Assembly: GCF_003931875.1 (NCBI RefSeq)
Contig: NZ_CP034245.1
Span: forward strand, 186,001-250,000
Direction of reading: 5' to 3'
Origin: Microbacterium sp. 10M-3C3
GTDB lineage: Bacteria; Actinomycetota; Actinomycetes; Actinomycetales; Microbacteriaceae
DNA length: 64,000 nt
Numbering within the stretch: position 1 is the first letter of the stretch; each line of letters opens with the position of its first letter. Of this stretch, positions 1 through 6,986 are shown piece after piece. The position numbers were made by a program, and so were the translations under genes. The notes beneath the pieces are model-generated. The model worked only from the letters and a program-made list of their open reading frames with translations, was not told the origin of the DNA and searched no databases.

Positions 1-1
1 C

Positions 2-532
2 GCGCGTGGCCTCACGCTCGTGCAGCTCGCCGAGGCGACGGCGCTGTCGCACCCGTTTCTCAGTCAGCTCGAGCGCGGGCTCGCGCAGCCGAGCCTTTCG
101 TCGCTGCGGCGCATCGCCGTGGCGCTGCAGACGAGCCCGATCGAGCTCATCGGAGCCTCGGATGCGCCGGCCGCCGACGCCGTGCCGGTCGAGGTGCACC
201 GCCGCGGCGAGCGGCCGCTGGACGCGACGTTCGCGTCGGGCGCGGCCCGGATGCTCGTGCACGGCGAGCGGCCGCTGCATCCGCTCGAGATGGAGGGGAC
301 GAACACCGAGCCCGGCGAGACGTTCGTGCACGGCGAGGACGAGTTCGCGTACGTGCTCGAGGGCGAGGTCGTGTTCGAGCTCGACGGCGCGTGCGAGCAG
401 CTGCGCGCGGGCGATTCGGCGTACTACGCCGGCGGCGTGGCGCACCGCTGGTGGTCGGCGACGGGCGCGCCGTACCGTCTCGTCGTCGTGAAGCAGGGCA
501 CACCGATGCGCCTGGGCGAGGAGGACGCATGA
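2..532 (+). CDS. XRE-family regulator with C-terminal cupin sensor (5' truncated by window)
   Basis: The frame is already open at base 2, so the gene begins upstream of the window; 176 residues are visible. The N-terminal part is the second half of an XRE helix-turn-helix (QLAEATALSHPFLSQLERG, then LSSLRRIAVAL). The C-terminal half is a cupin barrel, with GETFVHGEDEFAYVLEGEV and a second motif LRAGDSAYYAGGVAHRW. This HTH-plus-cupin layout is typical of local repressors of amine, aldehyde or purine catabolism, in which the cupin binds the inducer. Its stop codon overlaps the start of the deaminase gene (ATGA), so the two are translationally coupled. A second XRE-cupin gene lies at 10181-10744. 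Confidence 0.85.
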   Translation, partial: ARGLTLVQLAEATALSHPFLSQLERGLAQPSLSSLRRIAVALQTSPIELIGASDAPAADAVPVEVHRRGERPLDATFASGAARMLVHGERPLHPLEMEGTNTEPGETFVHGEDEFAYVLEGEVVFELDGACEQLRAGDSAYYAGGVAHRWWSATGAPYRLVVVKQGTPMRLGEEDA

Positions 533-1575
533 TCACGCTGCCCGACTACCTGCAGCTGCTGCCGAAGACCGAGCTGCACTGCCACCTCACCTCGACGATG
601 CGGGCGACGACCCTGCAGGAGCTCGCCGGGCGCTACGGCGTCGAGCTGTGGACCGACGACGCCGAGCGGCTGTTCGACTTCGCCGATCTCGTCGACTTCC
701 TGCGGGGCTGGCGCGTCGCGCACGAAGTGCTGCGCACCCCCGACGACATCGCGCGCGTGGCGTGGGAGGGCGTCGAGGACGCGGTGCGCGACGGCAACCT
801 GCGCTACCGCGAGTACTACGTCAACCCGCAGTACTTCGCGCATCACGCGGTCCCGCTGTCGTACACCGACGTCATCGACGCCGTGATCGCGGGGTTGGCG
901 CGGGCTGAGCGCGACTTCGGGGTCGGCTTCCGCGTGGTCGTGGCGATCAACCGGCGCGAGTCGCCGGAGTCGGCCGTCGCGCTCGTGCGCGAGATGATCG
1001 CGCACCCGCGGCCCGAGGTCGTCGGCATCGGCCAGGACGACCTGACGCCGGAGAACACCGAGGACCCGCTGCGCTTCGCCGAGGCGTACGCTCTGGCTGG
1101 CGAGCACGGACTGATGCGGACCGCGCACGTGGGGGAGACGCCGTCGGCGAGCCCCGAGAACGTCCGGGCGGCGATCGAAGTGCTCGGCTGCGACCGCATC
1201 GACCACGGCTACCGCGTCGTCGACGACCCCGCCGTGCTCGCCCTCGCGCAGGAGCGCGGCATCGGCTTCGCGACCACGCCGTGGTCGACCACGATCTGCT
1301 CGGGATGGACGCTCGACGAAGGCCACCGCATCCGGGCCATGGTCGACGCGGGGCTTCCGATCTCGGTCTCGACGGACGACGCGCTGTTCTTCCGCACCGA
1401 CCTCGGCCGCGAGTACCGCGAGGGCCTCCCGGCGCTCGGTCTCGACGCGGAGGCGGCGAAGCGCATCGCCCTCGCCGGCATCGACATGGCGTTCTGCTCC
1501 GACGCCGAGAAGGCACGCCTGCGTGCGGAGTTCCGCGCCGCGTTCCTCGCCCTGGGCGCGCTGCTGGAGGCCTGA
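529..1575 (+). CDS. Adenosine/adenine deaminase family protein
   Basis: A 348-residue zinc amidohydrolase of the adenosine deaminase superfamily, predicted to remove the 6-amino group of adenine, adenosine or a related purine. Visible motifs in order are the metal pair LHCHL (His17, His19), HVGE, RIDHG and the catalytic STDD. The RIDHG form (rather than RIGHG) is the version I associate with the adenine-deaminase branch, so free adenine may be the substrate. The usual DP after TDD is replaced by DALFF. The gene starts on an ATG overlapping the stop of the XRE-cupin gene by 4 bp. Neighbouring Mo-hydroxylase and nucleoside phosphorylase genes fit purine salvage or catabolism. The exact substrate is uncertain. 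Confidence 0.8.
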   Translation: MITLPDYLQLLPKTELHCHLTSTMRATTLQELAGRYGVELWTDDAERLFDFADLVDFLRGWRVAHEVLRTPDDIARVAWEGVEDAVRDGNLRYREYYVNPQYFAHHAVPLSYTDVIDAVIAGLARAERDFGVGFRVVVAINRRESPESAVALVREMIAHPRPEVVGIGQDDLTPENTEDPLRFAEAYALAGEHGLMRTAHVGETPSASPENVRAAIEVLGCDRIDHGYRVVDDPAVLALAQERGIGFATTPWSTTICSGWTLDEGHRIRAMVDAGLPISVSTDDALFFRTDLGREYREGLPALGLDAEAAKRIALAGIDMAFCSDAEKARLRAEFRAAFLALGALLEA

Positions 1576-1622
1576 CGCCGCGCGGTGCGCCGTGCGCGGG
1601 GTGCGCCAAGCGCGCGGGCTCC

Positions 1623-1690
1623 GGAGGGGATCCCGCTTCGGGAGGGGCGATCCGCCGCGTCCGCCCTCCCGGGGCCGGATCTCCTCCCGA
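1623..1690. repeat. Intergenic palindromic element, family A copy 1
   Basis: An imperfect nested inverted repeat between two convergent genes. The outer arms are GGAGGGGATCCCG and GGATCTCCTCCCG; the inner arms are GGGAGGG and CCCTCCC around a GATCCGCCGCG core. Near-identical copies lie at 2681-2751 and 10795-10865. It can fold as a cruciform or RNA hairpin and may end transcription from both sides. Confidence 0.8.
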
Positions 1691-1712
1691 GGCGCGCCGG
1701 AGCCCGACGGGG

Positions 1713-2624
1713 TCAGACGCTGCGGGCCGGCGCGTGGGCGCGCGTGCGCCGCACGACCATGCGGAGGATCGAGCCGACGACCGCGACCGCGACGGCCACG
1801 GCGAGCGGCGGGAGCACGAACTCGGGCACGAACAGCGCCTGACGCATGACGCCGAACCCGTAGTCGAGCATCGCGGCGGGGTCGTTCGCGAGCACGCGCG
1901 TGCCCACGGCGTTCACGACACCTGTGACGACCCCGGGCACGAGCCACAGCATCAGCAGCGCGAACACGGCGGCCGCAGCCCGGCCGGCGGATGCGACGCC
2001 CCACCACGCGATCGCCGCCCCGATCGCGACCGGCGCGACCCATCGCAGCAGCGGTAGCACCCAGTCCGGCGCGGACCACACGCCGAGGACGCCGAACAGC
2101 GACGACACCCACCACGACAGCGCGATGCCCGCGAAGGCGGAGGCCGCGATCGCGCCGGCGGCCGGCGCCTTGGCGTACAGCGCGGCGCACGCCGCGCCGA
2201 CCGCGATCGCGAGCACGCACACCGCCACGAGACCGGCGACGTACAGCCGTACCCGGCCGTCCGCGCGGAGTCCGCCCGAGACGACCGCGGCCGTCTGCGC
2301 GACCGCGACCACCTGCAGCACGACGATCACGGCGAGGGCGAGCAGCAGCCCGAATCGGGGCGCGCGTGGAGGCAGCATCCGCAGTGCCAGGCCGGCGGGC
2401 ACCGCCGACATGACGAGGATGCCCGCGATCGCCGTCAGCGCGTACTGGCTGAAGGGCAGCAGCGCGACCGGCATCGCGTCGGGCGGCGTGCCCTCGGCCC
2501 ACAGGTTCTGCAACGGCAGCCGCATGCCCGTGACGAGCCACGGCAGGAAGCCGACGAGCACGCTGCCGGCGCCGATCGCGAGCGCGACGGCGGGGTGTAC
2601 GAGGGTATTGGTCGGGGTGTCCAC
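1713..2624 (-). CDS. Polytopic membrane protein of unknown function
   Basis: A 303-residue protein made almost entirely of hydrophobic stretches; about seven or eight transmembrane segments can be drawn, beginning near residue 14 (ALAIGAGSVLVGFLPWLV), with a short basic C-terminal tail. I do not recognise the family and see no catalytic motif. The start is GTG at 2624: it lies 6 nt after a TAGCGT -10-like box (2631-2636), the leaderless arrangement seen repeatedly in this window. It is flanked on both sides by family A palindromes, so it is probably transcribed alone. A role in transport or envelope physiology would be a guess. Confidence 0.6.
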   Translation of the reverse strand: MDTPTNTLVHPAVALAIGAGSVLVGFLPWLVTGMRLPLQNLWAEGTPPDAMPVALLPFSQYALTAIAGILVMSAVPAGLALRMLPPRAPRFGLLLALAVIVVLQVVAVAQTAAVVSGGLRADGRVRLYVAGLVAVCVLAIAVGAACAALYAKAPAAGAIAASAFAGIALSWWVSSLFGVLGVWSAPDWVLPLLRWVAPVAIGAAIAWWGVASAGRAAAAVFALLMLWLVPGVVTGVVNAVGTRVLANDPAAMLDYGFGVMRQALFVPEFVLPPLAVAVAVAVVGSILRMVVRRTRAHAPARSV

Positions 2625-2680
2625 ACGCGCACGCTACCCGATGCCGCGCGGCCTTGCCGGGCCGGCCGGCCCCGTGCGGT

Positions 2681-2751
2681 TCGGGAGGGGATCCCGCCTC
2701 GGGAGGGGCGATCCGCCGCATCCGCCCTCCCGACGCCGGATCTCCTCCCGA
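2681..2751. repeat. Intergenic palindromic element, family A copy 2
   Basis: Almost the same sequence as the copy at 1623-1690, in the same orientation: outer arms GGGAGGGGATCCCG / GGATCTCCTCCCG and inner arms GGGAGGG / CCCTCCC. It lies between the start of the membrane protein gene and the end of the GMC oxidoreductase gene, where it may serve as a terminator-like hairpin for the upstream operon. Confidence 0.8.
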
Positions 2752-2781
2752 GCCCGACCACAACGGCGGGGCGCCGCGCGG

Positions 2782-4356
2782 TCAGGCGCGGAGCAGCTCG
2801 GCGGCGCGTTCGGCGATCGCGATCGTGGGGGCCTGCGTGTTGCTCGTGGGGATCGCGGGCATGACGGATGCATCGGCCACCCAGAGGCCGTCGAGGCCGC
2901 GCACGCGCAGCGCCGGGTCGACCACCGCGAGCTCGTCGGTGCCGATGCGGGCGGTGCCCGAGCAGTGGAAGAACGTGCCGACGTTCTCGCGGACGAACCG
3001 CTCCTTCTGGGCGCGCGACAGCCCCGCCGCCGGGGTGATCGGCCCCTCGGCGAGGTCGGCGTACGCGGATACGTCGACCAGAGCCTGTACGGCGTCGACG
3101 GCGTCGACCAACGCGGCCAGATCCGCCGGATCGGCGAGATAGTTCGGCTGGATCTCGGGCGCCGCATCCGGATCCGCCGACCGCACGCGCACCCACCCGA
3201 CGCTGCGCGAGTGGTACAGGCCGGGCACGATCGCGAAGACGCGCTCGCCGGAGAGGTCGTGCGCGGCGTGGAGTACGTCGTCGCCCCGCGAGCCGTGCGC
3301 GATGACGGCGTGCAGGTCGGGGCGGCCTCGGGCGTGCGAGCTGCGCCAGTTCACCATCGTGCCCCCGCCGTTGCCGATCACGGGCCCGAGGTCGGCGCGG
3401 GCGCGGAAGTTCATGCCGAGGATCAGCGGGTGGTCCTGGAAGTTCTCGCCGACGCCCGGCAGGTCGTGCCGGACCCGGATGCCGGCGGCCGACAGGCGCG
3501 CCCGGTCGCCGATGCCCGACAGCTGCAGCAGCCGGGGCGTGTCGATCGCGCCCGCGCACAGGATCGTCCTGGTCGCCCGCGTCTCGACGAGCGCGCCGTC
3601 GACGACGTGCCGGATGCCGCGGACCGCCGTGCCCTCGAGCACGACGCCGTGCACACGGCTGCCGACGAGCACGTCGAGGTTCGCGCGCGCGAGCGCCGGC
3701 TCGAGGTACGCGCGCACGACCGACCACCGCTCGAAGCCGGCGGGAGTCTCGACGGTGTTGTAGTCGGCGTAGACGGCGCCCTCGTTCGCGCCGGCGTTGG
3801 CGTCGTCGAGCACGGGGAGGCCGCGCTCGGCCGCCGCATCCAGCAGCGCGTGCGCGATCGGGTGCACGCGCGCGAGCGGCGCCACGCGCATCGGCCCGTC
3901 CGCGCCGCGGTGCTCGGGGTCGCCCCCGGCGCGCGCCTCCGACCGGCGGAAGAACGGGAGCAGGTCGGCATAGCCCCAGCCGGTGGCGCCCGCATCCGCC
4001 CACGCGTCGTAGTCGGCCGGATGCCCGCGATACCAGAGCATCGCGTTCGTCGACGACGAGCCGCCGAGCACGCGCCCGCGCGGCATGGCGAGCGAGCGGC
4101 CGAGCACGGCGTCGGCGGGTTCGGACCGGTAGGCATAGTCGTACGCGCCGCCGAGGAGGCGGTCCCAGTGCGCGGCATCGTCGATCGCCGGATCGGCGCG
4201 CCCGTCGGGTCCGGCTTCGACGAGGAGCACGCGCATCGCGGGGTCTTCCGAGAGGCGCGCGGCCACGACGCATCCGGCCGCTCCCGCGCCGACGACGATC
4301 GCGTCGTACTCGGGCGCCAGGCCCTTCGACAGGCTCAGGGACCGGATCGGCGGCAT
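2782..4356 (-). CDS. GMC-family FAD oxidoreductase (choline dehydrogenase-like)
   Basis: A 524-residue flavoprotein expected to oxidise a primary alcohol to an aldehyde. The N-terminal Rossmann FAD motif is AIVVGAGAAGCVVAARLSED, followed by the GMC signature region GRVLGGSSSTNAMLWYRG. A second family motif (GAIDTPRLLQLSGIG) follows, and the C-terminal active-site His and Asn lie in HCSGTARIG and PTSNTQAPTI. Length and motif order are normal for bacterial choline dehydrogenase-like enzymes, but specificity cannot be read from sequence. The ATG overlaps the stop of the TPP beta-subunit gene by one base, so it is the last gene of the coupled operon that begins with the aldehyde dehydrogenase. 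In this setting choline is less likely than a small substituted alcohol. Confidence 0.88.
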   Translation of the reverse strand: MPPIRSLSLSKGLAPEYDAIVVGAGAAGCVVAARLSEDPAMRVLLVEAGPDGRADPAIDDAAHWDRLLGGAYDYAYRSEPADAVLGRSLAMPRGRVLGGSSSTNAMLWYRGHPADYDAWADAGATGWGYADLLPFFRRSEARAGGDPEHRGADGPMRVAPLARVHPIAHALLDAAAERGLPVLDDANAGANEGAVYADYNTVETPAGFERWSVVRAYLEPALARANLDVLVGSRVHGVVLEGTAVRGIRHVVDGALVETRATRTILCAGAIDTPRLLQLSGIGDRARLSAAGIRVRHDLPGVGENFQDHPLILGMNFRARADLGPVIGNGGGTMVNWRSSHARGRPDLHAVIAHGSRGDDVLHAAHDLSGERVFAIVPGLYHSRSVGWVRVRSADPDAAPEIQPNYLADPADLAALVDAVDAVQALVDVSAYADLAEGPITPAAGLSRAQKERFVRENVGTFFHCSGTARIGTDELAVVDPALRVRGLDGLWVADASVMPAIPTSNTQAPTIAIAERAAELLRA

Positions 4357-4970
4357 CAGTTGTGCTCGCTCGGGCCCATGATCGTGATGCCCTCGGTCTC
4401 CTCGACGTGGCGCACGAAGATGTACTTGTCCTCGCGCCCGTCGGAGTGCTTGCGCGTGATCCCCGGCTCGAGGATGCCGTCCGTCTTCGCGACCACGAGG
4501 TAGGGCTCGGATGCGGCGAGCCCGGCCGCGCAGTGGGCGTCGAACTCGTCGAGCGTCTCGGCCGTGAACGCCTTGTCCACGCCCGCGCCGCGGGCGATCG
4601 CGGCGAGATCGACGCGGCCCTTCGCCGTGTGCGTGGCGGGGCCGCCGATCGACTGGTACTGCTCGTTGTCCCACACCACGACGAAGAGGTTCTCCGGCCG
4701 TTCGTTGCCGAGGGTCGCGAGGATGCCGAGGTTGAACAGCAGTCCGCCGTCGGTGTCGAGCGACACGATGCGCCGGTGGGGGAGGCCGACGGCGAGGCCG
4801 AACGCCTCCGGCGTGACGCACCCGAGCTGCTGCTGGAACAGCGACGCGTCGCGCATGTGGGGGGCAGCGTTGTACCACTCGTCGACGGCGCCGCCGAGGG
4901 AGAGGATGACGAGCTCGTCGCGCAGGCGCGCGCCGAGCAGCTTCATGGCTTCGAATCGGGAGTAGCTCAT
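4356..4970 (-). CDS. TPP-dependent decarboxylase beta subunit (sulfopyruvate/phosphonopyruvate decarboxylase type)
   Basis: A 204-residue protein matching the C-terminal, pyrophosphate-binding half of thiamine-diphosphate enzymes. The TPP/Mg2+ motif region is visible in SLDTDGGLLFNLGILATLG. The partner gene just upstream encodes the complementary half, as in the two-subunit sulfopyruvate decarboxylases ComD/ComE. It should act on a 3-carbon 2-oxo acid carrying a sulfo or similar group and release CO2 plus an aldehyde. It overlaps the alpha-subunit gene by 4 bp (ATGA) and the GMC gene by 1 bp, indicating strict co-translation. A phosphonopyruvate or other 2-oxo acid substrate remains possible. 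Confidence 0.82.
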   Translation of the reverse strand: MSYSRFEAMKLLGARLRDELVILSLGGAVDEWYNAAPHMRDASLFQQQLGCVTPEAFGLAVGLPHRRIVSLDTDGGLLFNLGILATLGNERPENLFVVVWDNEQYQSIGGPATHTAKGRVDLAAIARGAGVDKAFTAETLDEFDAHCAAGLAASEPYLVVAKTDGILEPGITRKHSDGREDKYIFVRHVEETEGITIMGPSEHN

Positions 4971-5467
4971 CGGACCAGATCTCCTCCGAGGACGATCGCG
5001 GCGTGGTAGTACGACGCATAGGCGGTCTCGTAGGCGCGGACGATCGCGGTCTCGATCTCGTCGACGTCGCGCACGATCGTGTACGGCGTGCGCAGGGCCT
5101 GCAGGAGCGGCTCCATCGTGATGCCGTGGGGGATCGCCCACCAGTTGTTCTCGCCCATCTCGCCCCGGTAGCTCATGATCATCACGACCGGGATGCCGGC
5201 GCCGAGGCCCATCCGTGCGAGGTGCTCCGTCGCGGCGCGCAGACCTGAATTCTCCATCACGAGCACGGCGCGCTTGCCGGAGAGGAACACGCCGCCCGCG
5301 ATCGCGGCGCCCTCGCCCTCGTTCGTCACCGGGATGGTGCGGATGTCGTCGTCCGCGTCGAGCGCCGGGTACAGTTCCTTCAGCAGCGAGTCGGGCAGGT
5401 AGGTCGCGACGCTCACACCGGCCCGCTTCAGCCCGCGCAGCACCGCCTCGACGGCATCGGCTCTCAT
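4967..5467 (-). CDS. TPP-dependent decarboxylase alpha subunit (sulfopyruvate decarboxylase type)
   Basis: A 166-residue protein corresponding to the N-terminal PYR domain of thiamine-diphosphate enzymes. It carries the glutamate that activates TPP in VTNEGEGAAIAGG and a conserved SYRGEMGENNWWAIPHG segment typical of ComD-like subunits. The chosen ATG (5467) has a good ribosome-binding site, AAGGAGACC, about 7 nt upstream. The longer upstream open frame is low-complexity and overlaps a palindromic element, so it is unlikely to be translated. It pairs with the beta subunit encoded immediately downstream (4-bp overlap). The 133-nt gap before it is the only real gap in the operon. Confidence 0.83.
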   Translation of the reverse strand: MRADAVEAVLRGLKRAGVSVATYLPDSLLKELYPALDADDDIRTIPVTNEGEGAAIAGGVFLSGKRAVLVMENSGLRAATEHLARMGLGAGIPVVMIMSYRGEMGENNWWAIPHGITMEPLLQALRTPYTIVRDVDEIETAIVRAYETAYASYYHAAIVLGGDLVR

Positions 5468-5507
5468 GTGGATGGTCTCCTTCGGGTGGTGGGTGACCCC
5501 GCCGCAT

Positions 5508-5583
5508 CCGGTCCGGGGCGCGGGATGCGCGGTCGGGGCGTCACGTGTGCGCCCCGCGTGCGTGCATCGCGCCCCGGACCCGG
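5508..5583. repeat. Palindromic element inside the operon gap (family G)
   Basis: Arms CCGGTCCGGGGCGCG (5508-5522) and its near-complement at 5568-5583 flank a loop of about 45 bases. It lies between the flavin monooxygenase and the TPP alpha-subunit gene. As RNA it would form a strong stem that could end or attenuate transcription, or protect the upstream message. Confidence 0.7.
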
Positions 5584-5600
5584 GGCGAGCGACCGGGGGG

Positions 5601-6986
5601 TCAGGCGGATGCGGCGGCCGCCGCGGGCTCGGATGCGCGCAGCGCGTGCGCACGGTGGGTGGGGGCGAGCCGGGGCGTGCCGGTGAGGTGCTCGCGCAGC
5701 GTCGTGCCGCCGGGCGCCGCGGCCCGGCCACGCGCGACGAGGATCGGCAGCACGAGCTCGACGAACGCGCGGTACGCGTCGGGCCCGCCGAAGGTGGGCT
5801 CGAGCATGACGCCGTCGATGCCGGAGCCGTCGACGATCGCCTCGATCTCGTCGGCGACCTCCTCGGGTGCGCCGGTGATCTGGAAGCCGCGGATCGCCTT
5901 CGTGCGGAACTGATCGAGGATCTCGCCGACCTTCATGTCGGGGTTCTGCCGTGCGTAGCGCTGCACGAGCGTCTGCCCGAGGTCGGTGTGCAGGTCGACG
6001 ACGCGCGTATCGGGGTCGAGCCCCGTGAGGTCGAGCCCCGTGATGCCCGCGAACATGACGGCGGCGTCGGCCCGCGCGAGCAGCGCCTCGTACTCCGCGC
6101 GCAGGGCGAGCGCCTCCGCGCGCGTCGGGGCGACCGTCACGGTCATGCCCGTGATGACCTTGACGTCCTCGGGGCGGCGACCGTGCCGGACCGCCTGCTC
6201 GCGGATGTCGGCGACGTGCGCGGCGGCCGAGGCGATCGACTGCCCCTGGATGAACACGGCCTCGGCGTTGCGGGCGGCGTACGCCCGGCCGCGATCGGAC
6301 GTGCCGGCCTGGAACAGCATCGGCGTCCGCTGCGGCGTCGGCGGCACGGCGAAGATCCCGCGCGAGCGCTGATACGTCCCGTCCACCTCGACGCGGTGCA
6401 GCTTCGCGGGGTCGGCGTACACGCCCCGACCGCGGTCGCGCACCTCGGCGTCGTCCTCCCAGCTGTGCTCCCAGTGCCGGAGGCACGTGTCGAGGAAGTC
6501 ATCGGCGGCGTCGTAGCGCTGGTCGTGCGTGAGCTGCGCCGTGACGCCGAACAGCTCGTCGGTGGTCGCCTGCGAGCTGCCGGTCACGACGTTCCAGCCG
6601 ATGCGGCCGCCCGTCAGGCGGTCGAGCGTCGCGAACCGACGCGCGGTGCCGTACGGCTTCTCCACGGTGGTCGGCGAGGTGACGACGAAGCCGAGTCGCG
6701 CGGTCTCCCGCGCGAGCGCGGCGATCGCGAGCATCGGGTCGAGCGCGGGGAATTGGATGCCGTGGGCCGCGACCTCCTCGGGCATCGCGCCGTCGAGCGT
6801 CGCGTACCCGTAGGTGTCGGCGAAGAAGAGGAAGTCGAACCCGGCGGAATCCAGCGTCCGCGCGAGGTCCACCCAGTAATCGAGCCGATCCCAGTCGTCG
6901 CCTCGGCCGCGCGGGTCGGTCCACGTCGGCATGCCGTTGCTGGGGTTCATCATCTCGAACACGCCCAGCGCGATGCGCTTCGCCAT
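5601..6986 (-). CDS. LLM-class flavin-dependent monooxygenase, NtaA/SnaA/DszA subfamily
   Basis: A 461-residue TIM-barrel oxygenase of the bacterial-luciferase superfamily. The typical N-terminus (RIALGVFEMM), the FMN-region segments FDFLFFADTYGY and SPTTVEKPYGTARRFATLD, and the subfamily hallmark GRIGWNVVTGSSQ are all visible. Such enzymes use FMNH2 from a separate reductase to attack organosulfur or organonitrogen compounds (nitrilotriacetate, dibenzothiophene sulfone, alkanesulfonates). No flavin reductase gene is seen nearby. The ATG at 6986 overlaps the aldehyde dehydrogenase stop by one base. Together with the decarboxylase, aldehyde dehydrogenase and GMC enzyme it suggests breakdown of a small heteroatom-containing organic compound. 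Confidence 0.87.
   Translation of the reverse strand: MAKRIALGVFEMMNPSNGMPTWTDPRGRGDDWDRLDYWVDLARTLDSAGFDFLFFADTYGYATLDGAMPEEVAAHGIQFPALDPMLAIAALARETARLGFVVTSPTTVEKPYGTARRFATLDRLTGGRIGWNVVTGSSQATTDELFGVTAQLTHDQRYDAADDFLDTCLRHWEHSWEDDAEVRDRGRGVYADPAKLHRVEVDGTYQRSRGIFAVPPTPQRTPMLFQAGTSDRGRAYAARNAEAVFIQGQSIASAAAHVADIREQAVRHGRRPEDVKVITGMTVTVAPTRAEALALRAEYEALLARADAAVMFAGITGLDLTGLDPDTRVVDLHTDLGQTLVQRYARQNPDMKVGEILDQFRTKAIRGFQITGAPEEVADEIEAIVDGSGIDGVMLEPTFGGPDAYRAFVELVLPILVARGRAAAPGGTTLREHLTGTPRLAPTHRAHALRASEPAAAAASA

Noticed and set aside
147..2763. Very long open frames on the minus strand across the deaminase and similar long frames opposite nearly every gene
   Set aside because: They lack start signals, have Arg/Ala/Pro-rich composition without motifs, and overlap well-supported genes. 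In DNA with this third-position G/C bias such shadow frames are expected.
5468..5731. Longer version of the TPP alpha subunit starting near 5731
   Set aside because: The extra N-terminus is Pro/Arg-rich low-complexity sequence over a palindromic element, whereas ATG 5467 has a good ribosome-binding site and matches the family start.
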